Source: Mycolicibacter heraklionensis
GTDB taxonomy: Bacteria > Actinomycetota > Actinomycetes > Mycobacteriales > Mycobacteriaceae
Assembly (NCBI RefSeq): GCF_019645815.1
Contig: NZ_CP080997.1
Span: 186,001 to 250,000 of the forward strand
DNA: 64,000 bases
Direction of reading: 5' to 3'
The notes beneath the pieces are model-generated. The model was not told the DNA's origin, made no database searches, and saw only the letters and a program-made list of their open reading frames with translations. The stretch's first letter is position 1. Each line of letters opens with the position of its first letter. A program made the translations under genes and the position numbers. Shown piece by piece: positions 54,725-62,877 of the stretch.

Positions 54725-56056
54725 CTAAGCAGTGCGCGGCCAGGGTTGGAGCTGCTGGATTTGAGCGGCGAGGCCCAGCAGGGTCCGCTCCGACCCGGGT
54801 TTGCCGACCAACTGCACGCCGACCGGCAGGCCGCGGCGATCGAGTCCGGCGGGCACGTTCATCGCGGGCCAACCGATCATGTTCCACGGTGCCGCGAACG
54901 GGGCGTAGCGAGCGTTGGCGACCAGCGAGGTGAGCCAGCCCCGTTCGGCCCAACGCCGTGATCTGAGCGGCGGTTGCGCCAGCGTCGGCGTGACCAAGAC
55001 GTCGGTGTCGGCGAAGAAGTCGAACGCGCGCTCCCGCCACACCTCGCGGCCCCGGGGGCTCGAAAGTCCCCGCTTCTCGACGGCGTCTCCGATCCACACG
55101 TGGATGCGGTTGCGGCGCTCCAACAAGGAGACGTTCGTCGAGGCGTGTGCATCGGCCGCAGCTCCCGCCGTCCACAACGCCAGCGCGGTCGTGCTCATCA
55201 GCGTGGCCGGGTAACGCGGGGTCGCGGACCGAATGAGGTGGCTACCGCGAAGAAGATCGGCAGTCCGATGGACCGCCTCGGCCCAACCGCGTGCCACCGG
55301 CGTCGCGGGACTGGGGGCCGACGTCGACACGGCGATCCGCAGGGTGGGCGGCTGGATCAGCGTCGCGGCATCGGGGTCGTCGGCCATGACCGAGAACATC
55401 AGCGCGGCATCGTCGACCGTGGTCGCGAGCGGTCCGTTCTCCGACATCCCTCCCCAGGATGTGTGCGCCTCGCCGACCGGCACCACGCCGCGACCAGGCT
55501 TGAGGCCAACCAACCCGCAGCATGCGGCCGGGATCCGAATCGAGCCCATGCCGTCGTTTCCGTCGGCGAGGGGTACCGCTCCGGATGCGACCGCGGCCGC
55601 AGATCCCCCGGACGAGCCACCCGGCGTCCGCTCCGGATTCCAGGGATTGCGGGTGACGCCGAAGGCCGAATCGGTTGCGCCCCAGATGCAGAGCTCAGGC
55701 ACGCGCGTCAGCCCGACGATCACGGCCCCTGCCGCGCGGAGTCGACGAACGACCTCGTGGTCGGTTGGTTGAGGCGCCGCGCTGGTGGCCGGCGAGCCGT
55801 CCCGCATCGGTTCCCCGGCTACGGCGATGTTGTCTTTGATGGCAATCGGAACGCCCGCCAACGGAAGCGACCCGCGATCGTCGCGAGCATCGATCGCGTC
55901 CGCCTCGGCCAGCGCAGCGTCGTTGCGGATCACCTGCCACGCGTTGAAGGCCGGCTGGGTTTGCTCGATCCGGTGCAGCGCTTGCTGTGTGGCGGCTCGG
56001 GCCGTCAGCATGCCGCTCTGAACTGCGGCCGCAATCTCGGTCGCGGTGAGCTCCAC
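54725..56056 (-). CDS. amidase signature family enzyme
   Basis: 443 residues from ATG at 56054-56056. The Ser-cisSer-Lys triad is seen: Lys in GVPIAIKDNIAV (about 75), and the two Ser in RTPGGSSGGSAAAVASG and DGMGSIRIPAACCG (about 145-180). It hydrolyses an amide. It converges on the glycosyltransferase gene with 10 bases between. I do not recall it at this place in M. tuberculosis, so it may be an insertion. Substrate unknown. Confidence 0.88.
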   Translation of the reverse strand: MELTATEIAAAVQSGMLTARAATQQALHRIEQTQPAFNAWQVIRNDAALAEADAIDARDDRGSLPLAGVPIAIKDNIAVAGEPMRDGSPATSAAPQPTDHEVVRRLRAAGAVIVGLTRVPELCIWGATDSAFGVTRNPWNPERTPGGSSGGSAAAVASGAVPLADGNDGMGSIRIPAACCGLVGLKPGRGVVPVGEAHTSWGGMSENGPLATTVDDAALMFSVMADDPDAATLIQPPTLRIAVSTSAPSPATPVARGWAEAVHRTADLLRGSHLIRSATPRYPATLMSTTALALWTAGAAADAHASTNVSLLERRNRIHVWIGDAVEKRGLSSPRGREVWRERAFDFFADTDVLVTPTLAQPPLRSRRWAERGWLTSLVANARYAPFAAPWNMIGWPAMNVPAGLDRRGLPVGVQLVGKPGSERTLLGLAAQIQQLQPWPRTA

Positions 56057-56164
56057 GTCGAGACTTTATCGCCTGGCAGTCCTCCGTCGACGTCAGCTTC
56101 CTACCGGGTAGCGCACTGCTCCATACTGGACAAAGAGGTTGTGCAGACGCGTGGAGGTGCACCG

Positions 56165-56590
56165 GTGAGCGACGACCACCCAGCTCCCGTCCTGCTCTAC
56201 GACGGCGTCTGCGGAATCTGCAATCGGTCGGTGCAGAGCATTCTGCGGTTCGACCGGCGCGGCACCCTGCGATTCGCGGCATTGGAAAGTGACTTCGCGC
56301 GCGCGATCATCGAGCGCCATCCGGAGCTGCGGGATGTTGACTCGATGGTCTTCGTGGCGAACCCCGGCCGGCCCGATGAGCACATCGATGTTCGATCGGC
56401 GGCGGCGCTGCGGGTGCTGAGTTATCTGGGTGGCCCCTTCCGGCTGCTGCTCGCGGCCCGCATCATCCCGGCAGGTCTGCGTGACTGGCTCTACGACCGC
56501 TTCGCCTCCGTCCGTTATCGGTTGGGCGGTCGGCACGACACCTGCCCGATCCCGGGGCCCGGGGTGCGCGCCCGCTTCCTGGACGCCTAA
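56165..56590 (+). CDS. DCC family thiol-disulfide oxidoreductase-like protein
   Basis: 141 residues from GTG 56165 behind GGAGGTG. The DxxCxxC signature of the DUF393/DCC family is YDGVCGICNRSV (about 11-22), followed by RFDRRGTLRFAALES and IDVRSAAALRVLSYLGG. The C-terminal part has Trp-Leu-Tyr and RYRLGGRHDTCP. The fold is thioredoxin-like, and redox activity is inferred. The 3' end overlaps that of the next membrane gene by four bases, converging. Confidence 0.87.
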   Translation: MSDDHPAPVLLYDGVCGICNRSVQSILRFDRRGTLRFAALESDFARAIIERHPELRDVDSMVFVANPGRPDEHIDVRSAAALRVLSYLGGPFRLLLAARIIPAGLRDWLYDRFASVRYRLGGRHDTCPIPGPGVRARFLDA

Positions 56591-58290
56591 CGCACGGCCT
56601 TGCATCGTCGGATCGACGGCGCCGCCAGACCTCCAGCGCCCACGACCAGCATGGCCAGCCACGCCAGGTGGGCAACCATCGCGGCCCGGCGCGACCCGGC
56701 CGAAGCCTTCGGCGCGCGGCCGCCGACCCGGTAGAGAGTCAGGTCGGGATCTCGGTAGGTGACGGGCAGCCGGGTCAGAGTTTTTGTTGCAGAACCTATT
56801 TCGCCGTCTACATCAGATTCCTTGACCACCCAGCCCACACCTTTGACGCCGAGGGTGGCCGGCTCAGCCCCGGACAACAGCGCCTCCTGCACCTCGCGGG
56901 CGTGAGTCCCCTCCCCGGGCACCGCCTGCCCGCCGACGGTCAGGTCGCCGGTGGTGAGCACCTCGGCGCGCACCCACCGGGGCAGCGGATCGAGCACCGG
57001 CGCCGGCCCCGCCCAGGGGAAGTGACGCATGGTGTCGGCCGGCAGCACGGCCACCGGGCGCGGGTCGGCGTTGATCTTGGCCGCCACCGCCGCCCAGCCG
57101 GGCGGGTAGTGCACCGGCGTGACCCGCCCGGCCACTCCGGCGGCCAGGTCGGGTAGCACGACGATCAGCGCGGCGCAGCACACCAGCGCCGCACGCGCGG
57201 GCGGCAACCGGTCCCGCAACCCCACGACCGCCCCGGCGCCGGCCAGCAAGTAGCCCGGCACCGCCAGGGCCACCCACTTCTGCCCGTCGCGCAGCACCCC
57301 GAGCCCAGGTGCGATCTCCGTCGCCCAGCGCAGCAGCGCGAGCCCCGGCCCGGTAGCCAACAGGGTGAACGCCAGCACCGTCGAGCCCGCCAGGATCAGC
57401 AGCGGACGCACCGCAGGCAGGTCTCGCACCGACGCCCATCCCAGCCCCAGCACCCCGAGGAACACCGCCGTCGCCAGGAGCGCAAACACGGTTCGGCGCG
57501 AACCGGGTACCGCCTCGGCATTCCAGATCCCGCCGAGCCCGGCGAGGCTGCCCAGGGTGCCCAGACCCGGCTCGGCGCGGGCCGCGAATGCCGTCACCCC
57601 GGCTGATTCGCCCTGTGCGGATCCCGGGCTCAGCACCACCGCCATCAGCCAAGGCAGCGCGGCGGTCGCCGCGATCGCCACGGCGCTCGCCGCGCACCAC
57701 CATCGCGGCGGCCCGGATCCGGGCGCCGCGACACACACCAGTGCCACCACCGCCGCCAGCAGCAGCCCGGTGGGGGTCAAGCCGGCCAGCGCCAGAAAGA
57801 ACACCAGGCCGACCAGCCGCATGGACCCGGTTGCGCCGGCGCGCAACCCCAGCATCGCCGCCGCCACCCACGGCAGGCAGCCGTACCCGACCAGCAGGCT
57901 CCAATGCCCCTGCAGCAGCCGCTCGGCCACATAGGGATTCCAGATCGCCACGGTGATCGCCACCAGCTGACCGGGCAGCCCGGCCTCCGGCAGCACGATC
58001 GCCACCAGTCGTGCCGCACCGCATCCGGCCAGCCACAGCCCCGCGAACAGCAGCGCCTTGACCACGGTGCCGCCGTCGATCAGCCGCGATGCCAGTGCCA
58101 CCGCGAAGTCCTGCGGCACCGCTCGCGGCGATGCCTCACCGAGCCCGAGGGCGGTCTCGGTCAGATAGGACCGCGGCGTCGAAACCGCGTCTCGCAACAG
58201 CAGATAACCCGGACGCAGTAATGGCGCCAGGATGAGCAGCGTCAGCCCGAGTGCATAGCACGGCGCGATCGCGCGCCTGGCTCGCACCAC
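56587..58290 (-). CDS. polytopic envelope membrane protein (Rv0226c-type)
   Basis: 567 residues. GTG at 58288-58290 (VVRARRAIAPCYALG) lies 7 bases after the stop of the DUF3068 gene. About twelve hydrophobic segments are seen, with large outer loops and a C-terminal soluble stretch (about 420-530) before a last helix. The layout is like GT-C glycosyltransferases, but no clear DXD or similar motif is found, so I leave it unnamed. It is probably co-transcribed with the DUF3068 gene, which serves lipoglycan maturation. Confidence 0.78.
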   Translation of the reverse strand: MVRARRAIAPCYALGLTLLILAPLLRPGYLLLRDAVSTPRSYLTETALGLGEASPRAVPQDFAVALASRLIDGGTVVKALLFAGLWLAGCGAARLVAIVLPEAGLPGQLVAITVAIWNPYVAERLLQGHWSLLVGYGCLPWVAAAMLGLRAGATGSMRLVGLVFFLALAGLTPTGLLLAAVVALVCVAAPGSGPPRWWCAASAVAIAATAALPWLMAVVLSPGSAQGESAGVTAFAARAEPGLGTLGSLAGLGGIWNAEAVPGSRRTVFALLATAVFLGVLGLGWASVRDLPAVRPLLILAGSTVLAFTLLATGPGLALLRWATEIAPGLGVLRDGQKWVALAVPGYLLAGAGAVVGLRDRLPPARAALVCCAALIVVLPDLAAGVAGRVTPVHYPPGWAAVAAKINADPRPVAVLPADTMRHFPWAGPAPVLDPLPRWVRAEVLTTGDLTVGGQAVPGEGTHAREVQEALLSGAEPATLGVKGVGWVVKESDVDGEIGSATKTLTRLPVTYRDPDLTLYRVGGRAPKASAGSRRAAMVAHLAWLAMLVVGAGGLAAPSIRRCKAVR

Positions 58291-58297
58291 GGGGAAA

Positions 58298-59566
58298 CTA
58301 CGGCTGGTCGGGAGCCGAATCCGGGGTGCCGCGCTCCGGGGGGCTCGACTCTGGGGGCCCCGACGGGCGGTCCAGCTGGGGACGTTGGGTCGGCAGCTTC
58401 TCGGTCTCGGCCTCGGCTCCGGAAGGCTGCTCGGTCGTCGGCGCCTTGGGCGCGAACCCACCGAAGAACCCACCGTCGGATCCGTCCCGGCCCCGCCGCC
58501 CCAACGCGGCCTCGGCCGGCAGGCTGAACCAGCCGGCCAGAACGCCGCCGATCAAGCAGATCAACCCCGCTGCGGTGAAGGTGATCGGCAGCACCCGGGA
58601 CCACAGCGCCACCCGGTCGCGTTCGTTGCGGGCCGCATTGACCTGCGCTTCGATGGTCTCCTCGGAGCTGGTCACCGTGTAGTCGGCCAGGGCGATCTCC
58701 GGCTTGAGCGCATCCCGCGCGTAGTAGTGGTTGGCGTGCACCTTCGACTTGACGATGGTGCCCGAGACGGGGTCGACCCACATCGTGCGCTGCGCCGCGT
58801 AGTACCGCGTCATCGTGACGTTCTCGTCGGGGTCGGCGCCTTCGATGTTCCAGAGCCGGGCGGGCGCGGTGATCTCACCGTCTTCGTCGTGGCCGTACAG
58901 CGACGGGTAACGCACCGGCTCGGCCAGGCTGCCGTCGCCGTCGTAGCCGACGTTCTGGACGAACCGGTAGGTGGTCAGCCCGTTGACGTCGTCCTCCCCC
59001 TCGTAGTTGGCTTCGTAGGCCTTCTGCGCGATCGGGTCGAAGTACTGGTAGGACTGCTTCTTGGTGTCGAAGGGGAACCGGTAGGACAGTCCCTCGTGCG
59101 GCAGGGCGATGTTGGTGGGCGGGCTTTCGTCCTCAAAGTTGCGCGGTCGCTGCACCGAGCCACCCGGGTGGGTGTCGTCCGAAATCGCCTCGGCGGTCGT
59201 GCGATTCAGGGTGACGGTGTCGACGATGGCCAGCAGCAGCCCGGTGTCCTTCTGCCGGTCCGCGCGCCGCAGCGACGAGCCGACCTGCAGGGTCACCACG
59301 TCGGCATTGGCGGGCGACTCGACTCCGATCTGTTGCTGGGACACCAGCGGCACGTCCTGGTCGACGACGGCGTGCTCACTGCCCAGGGACTCGGGGTCCA
59401 ACGCGGCGCCGCTGCCGTTGCCGATCAGCGTGACATCGATGTCGAGCGGGATCTTGGCGATCTTTCCCGCGGTGTAGGTGGACAGCAACAGTGCCGCGAC
59501 CATCAGGGCGGCGCCGAGGCCCATGACTGCGCATGCCGCGATACGCATCATGATTGCTCGGTTCAC
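58298..59566 (-). CDS. DUF3068 membrane protein (Rv0227c-type)
   Basis: 422 residues. GTG at 59564-59566 is chosen for AAAGGAGG upstream. One helix (about 8-30), a large outer beta-rich domain (30-300), a second helix (about 325-345) and a Pro/Glu-rich cytoplasmic tail. Motifs such as FPFDTKKQSYQYFDP and TMWVDPVSGTIVKS define DUF3068 (PorA family). The corynebacterial and M. smegmatis relatives, NCgl2760 and MSMEG_0317, are needed to mature lipomannan and make lipoarabinomannan. Confidence 0.88.
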   Translation of the reverse strand: MNRAIMMRIAACAVMGLGAALMVAALLLSTYTAGKIAKIPLDIDVTLIGNGSGAALDPESLGSEHAVVDQDVPLVSQQQIGVESPANADVVTLQVGSSLRRADRQKDTGLLLAIVDTVTLNRTTAEAISDDTHPGGSVQRPRNFEDESPPTNIALPHEGLSYRFPFDTKKQSYQYFDPIAQKAYEANYEGEDDVNGLTTYRFVQNVGYDGDGSLAEPVRYPSLYGHDEDGEITAPARLWNIEGADPDENVTMTRYYAAQRTMWVDPVSGTIVKSKVHANHYYARDALKPEIALADYTVTSSEETIEAQVNAARNERDRVALWSRVLPITFTAAGLICLIGGVLAGWFSLPAEAALGRRGRDGSDGGFFGGFAPKAPTTEQPSGAEAETEKLPTQRPQLDRPSGPPESSPPERGTPDSAPDQP

Positions 59567-59670
59567 GTCGCCGCATCCTCCTTTTGACCCGGTACCCAAA
59601 TTTGTTTGACCCTAACAGCAGCGGATGCAACAGCTACTGTGTGTCCATCGATGCCTCGGTCGGAAATCAG

Positions 59671-60861
59671 ATGAGCCAGCAGGTAGGCGGCGTGCGCAGC
59701 TTCCTGCCCGCCGTCGAGGGCATGCGTGCCTGCGCGGCCATCGGGGTGGTGATCACGCACGTCGCGTTTCAGACTGGGCACTCGTCGGGGATCAGCGGCC
59801 GGCTGTGGGGTCGTTTCGACATGGCCGTCGCGGTGTTCTTCGCGCTGAGCGGATTTTTGCTGTGGCGCGGCCACGCGGCGGCCGCGCGCGGGCTGCGTCG
59901 AGAGCCGCCGACCGGGCACTATCTGCGGTCACGCGTGGTGCGGATCATGCCGGCCTACCTGGTGTCGGTGGTGGTGATCCTGGCGCTACTGCCCGACGCC
60001 GGGGGCGCCAGTCTGGTGGTGTGGCTGGCCAACCTCACGATGACGCAGATCTATGTGCCGCTGACCCTGACACCGGGCCTCACCCAGATGTGGAGCCTGG
60101 CCGTGGAGGTCAGCTTCTACGTCGCCCTGCCCCTGCTGGCGCTGGCGGCGCGGCGGTTGCCGGTTCGCGCCCGGATACCGGCGATCGCGGGCATGGCGCT
60201 GCTCAGCCTGGGATGGGGCTTTCTGCCCATCCACACGCCCTACGGGGTGAACCCGTTGAACTGGGCGCCGGCCTACGGCTGCTGGTTCGGGGCGGGCATG
60301 CTGCTGGCGGAGTGGGTGCACAGCCCGGTCGGCTGGGTGCACCGGCTGGCCCGTCGGCGGCTGCCGATGGCGCTGCTGACATTGGTGGCGTTCTTGGTCG
60401 CGGCGTCGCCGCTGGCCGGTCCGGAGGGGCTGACCTCGGCCACCGTCGGGCAGTTCATCGTGCGCACCGCGATGGGTGGTGTCTTGGCGTGGGCGCTGTT
60501 GGCGCCGTTGGTGCTCGACCGGCCTGACACACCGCACCGGTTCCTGGCCAGCGCGCCGATGGTGACGTTGGGCCGCTGGTCCTACGGGATCTTCATCTGG
60601 CACCTGGCCGCCCTCGACATGGTGTTCCCGGTGATCGGCCGGTTCGCGTTCACCGGGGACATGGCAGTGGTGCTGGCGCTGACGATGGTGTTCACCGTCG
60701 CCATCGCCGCGGTCAGCTACGCCCTGGTGGAACAGCCGTGCCGCGAGAAGCTACGGGGCTGGGAGACGCGGCACCGAGTGGAGCGCCCCGATGCCCCTCA
60801 GGCGGCTTTGCCCGACGGGGTGTACTCGGCGACGTCGCTGGTGAATTCGGGCGTGCCGTAG
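59671..60861 (+). CDS. tmaT: acyltransferase-3 family, TmaT-like (Rv0228)
   Basis: 396 residues. ATG 59671 is chosen, with GTG 59641 as an alternative; neither has a strong ribosome binding site. Ten or so membrane helices. The family motifs are RSFLPAVEGMRACAAIGVVITHVAF (His about 29), VFFALSGFLLWR and GLTQMWSLAVEVSFYVALP. The related TmaT acetylates trehalose mycolate so that MmpL proteins can carry it, which links this gene to mmpL3 earlier in the window. The 3' end overlaps the next gene by 64 bases, converging. Confidence 0.85.
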   Translation: MSQQVGGVRSFLPAVEGMRACAAIGVVITHVAFQTGHSSGISGRLWGRFDMAVAVFFALSGFLLWRGHAAAARGLRREPPTGHYLRSRVVRIMPAYLVSVVVILALLPDAGGASLVVWLANLTMTQIYVPLTLTPGLTQMWSLAVEVSFYVALPLLALAARRLPVRARIPAIAGMALLSLGWGFLPIHTPYGVNPLNWAPAYGCWFGAGMLLAEWVHSPVGWVHRLARRRLPMALLTLVAFLVAASPLAGPEGLTSATVGQFIVRTAMGGVLAWALLAPLVLDRPDTPHRFLASAPMVTLGRWSYGIFIWHLAALDMVFPVIGRFAFTGDMAVVLALTMVFTVAIAAVSYALVEQPCREKLRGWETRHRVERPDAPQAALPDGVYSATSLVNSGVP

Positions 60862-62126
60862 GCCTTCAGCCGCCGCTTGAGCAGCCGTAGCACGTAGGCT
60901 CCTGTCAGCCGGCGCAGGCCGGGGGTGCGCACAGCGCGTTGCACCACCAGCAGGCGGCCGGCCACGAACGGAGCCGTGAGGGCGATCCGGGCATAGTCTC
61001 CCGCGCTGAGCGTGACGCTCATCTTCGCGGCCACGTCCCGTTTACCACCGCAGAACGTCTTAACGAAAAACGCTTTGCTGTAGCTCTTCTCGACAGCGTC
61101 GGCGATGCGCTCGCGAAGGGTGTCCTCCTGCCGCAGGTAGGCGGCCATCGTCGAGCGGACCAGCTCCCCACAGGTGGAGTCGTCGAAGTCGTCGCGCAGC
61201 AGCGCGGCGCGGGCACTGAACACTCGGATGATTTCGTCGGGTGTGGTCGGCAAAAGCTCCTCGGGCAGGCCGAGTAGCACGCAGCGGTAGCGGGTGAACT
61301 CGACCTGGGCGCGCTCACTTGGCGTGAACTCGGTGCGTTTGTGGCGGCGGGCATCCATCGCCAGCACGTAGAGGTTGATCATCCCGGCCGGCATCTGGTC
61401 GATCTGCGGAATCGGCAGCCCGTAGATGTCGACGTCCCATTTCGGCGATCGCTTGAGCGCGTTGAAACGGACCATCGAGTGCATGAGCCGCACCATGGCT
61501 GCCGCCTCAAAGCCCGGGCCGTACCGGTCCAGTGCGCCGGGCAGGGTGGTGACGGCGAAGAAACTGGTGGTCTCGTTGACCCGCCCGGCGGCGCGCTTCC
61601 CCGACAGGGCGCCGGTCAGTGCCATCGGCAGCGCGGCGTAGGTGTTGAGGAAGGTCGCGATGAACGCCCCGCGGACGACGAACGGCGCCAACAGCGCCAT
61701 CGGGAGTCGGGAGTGCTCGGCGCCCTGTCGGACCAGGTCCATGTCCAGCCAGTCCGGCGTGGCCTCCATGTCGGCGATGAAGGCGGCCAGCTCGGGCGGC
61801 GCATCGGGCACCGCGCCGATGCCCTGCCGACAAGCCTGCTTGAGCATGCTGATCAGGGAGCTGACGCTGTACTGGCCCATCAGTGCGGCGTAGGAGTCCG
61901 ACACCACATCACCCAGCCAGGTGGCCGTCGTGATCAGCTCGACGGCGGCATCGTCGGCCAGCAACTTGGCCCGGGTAGCCGGATTGCCTGGCAGAGACGA
62001 GACGTCGTCGGGGGAGAGCGCTGTGCGGTAGGGCTGCACGTCGAAGTTCAAATCCCCGTAGAGCTCCGGCAACAGCTCGGCCTGACGGCGCACGCGCTGG
62101 TGCAGCTCGGGGTAGTGCGTGGGCAT
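60798..62126 (-). CDS. DUF2236 (MpaB/Lcp-type oxygenase family) protein, copy 1
   Basis: 442 residues from ATG at 62124-62126, with GGAGG six bases before it. Conserved segments include WLGDVVSDSYAALMGQYS, RGAFIATFLNTYAALPMAL, FFAVTTLPGALDRYG and RLMHSMVRFNAL; the His in the last is the likely heme ligand by analogy with latex-clearing protein. The family has heme-binding oxygenases, but many members have no known substrate. A close copy lies past the tetR gene. Confidence 0.85.
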   Translation of the reverse strand: MPTHYPELHQRVRRQAELLPELYGDLNFDVQPYRTALSPDDVSSLPGNPATRAKLLADDAAVELITTATWLGDVVSDSYAALMGQYSVSSLISMLKQACRQGIGAVPDAPPELAAFIADMEATPDWLDMDLVRQGAEHSRLPMALLAPFVVRGAFIATFLNTYAALPMALTGALSGKRAAGRVNETTSFFAVTTLPGALDRYGPGFEAAAMVRLMHSMVRFNALKRSPKWDVDIYGLPIPQIDQMPAGMINLYVLAMDARRHKRTEFTPSERAQVEFTRYRCVLLGLPEELLPTTPDEIIRVFSARAALLRDDFDDSTCGELVRSTMAAYLRQEDTLRERIADAVEKSYSKAFFVKTFCGGKRDVAAKMSVTLSAGDYARIALTAPFVAGRLLVVQRAVRTPGLRRLTGAYVLRLLKRRLKAYGTPEFTSDVAEYTPSGKAA

Positions 62127-62182
62127 CGATGACCTCCGGCAACAAGCAGATCGTCCGCACAATGGCACAAACTCATGTAATT

Positions 62183-62197
62183 GTGTCACGATAACAC
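62183..62197. promoter_or_regulatory. possible operator between DUF2236 copy 1 and tetR
   Basis: GTGT (62183-62186) and ACAC (62194-62197) are inverted around CACGATA in the 137-bp divergent space. The arms are short, so it is only a weak candidate site for the TetR protein. Confidence 0.3.
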
Positions 62198-62263
62198 GAG
62201 GGAAACGCGGCCAGGTCGGGCCGCCACCGCACGTCGGCCCAGCTCACCGCCGAGCATGACAGG

Positions 62264-62866
62264 ATGAACCACATGGCCGGTCCGGCAGCAGTCAAGGTCG
62301 GCGATCCCATGAGTGGCACGGCGGGCGCCATTCTCGAGGCCGCTCGGGTGGAGTTCGAGCGGCATGCCTTTCGCCGGGCCAACATCGACGCTGTCGCCCA
62401 GCGGGCCGGAGTGAGCCGTCGAACGCTGTACCGGCACTTCCCCACCAAAGAAGCGCTGTTCGAGCAGCTGGTGGAGACCGACACCCAGGCCCTCTTCGTG
62501 GAGCTCGGCCACGCTGCCCGTGCCCAGGATGCCGCCGGCGCAATCGTGGAATGCTTCACCCTCGCCATGCGCCGCATCACCGAGAATCCGCTTGCTACCG
62601 CGGTCATCGAAAGCGAACCGGAACTGCTCATCGGAGTGAACACGCCCAACGGTGAGAAGGCTCTGGTGCGTGCCAGCCATCTGGTCGCCGCGACGTTGCG
62701 GCTCTGCGGAGTGACCATGCCCGACGAGGCGGTCCTCACCACCGCGGAGATCCTGGTGCGCCTCGTGGCATCACTGCTCACCAACAGGGCAGGGGTGCTC
62801 GACATCAACGACACGGTCGCCGTCCGCAAATACGCGCAGACCTACCTCGCCCGTTTGGTCTGGTAA
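62264..62866 (+). CDS. TetR family regulator
   Basis: 200 residues from ATG 62264. The N-terminal helix-turn-helix is clear: ILEAARVEFERHAFRRANI, then AVAQRAGVSRRTLYRHFPTKEALF (about 44-67). The rest is a helical ligand domain. It is divergent from DUF2236 copy 1 and faces the end of copy 2, so it is the likely local repressor of at least copy 1. Confidence 0.9.
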   Translation: MNHMAGPAAVKVGDPMSGTAGAILEAARVEFERHAFRRANIDAVAQRAGVSRRTLYRHFPTKEALFEQLVETDTQALFVELGHAARAQDAAGAIVECFTLAMRRITENPLATAVIESEPELLIGVNTPNGEKALVRASHLVAATLRLCGVTMPDEAVLTTAEILVRLVASLLTNRAGVLDINDTVAVRKYAQTYLARLVW

Positions 62867-62877
62867 CCGCCCTCGGC

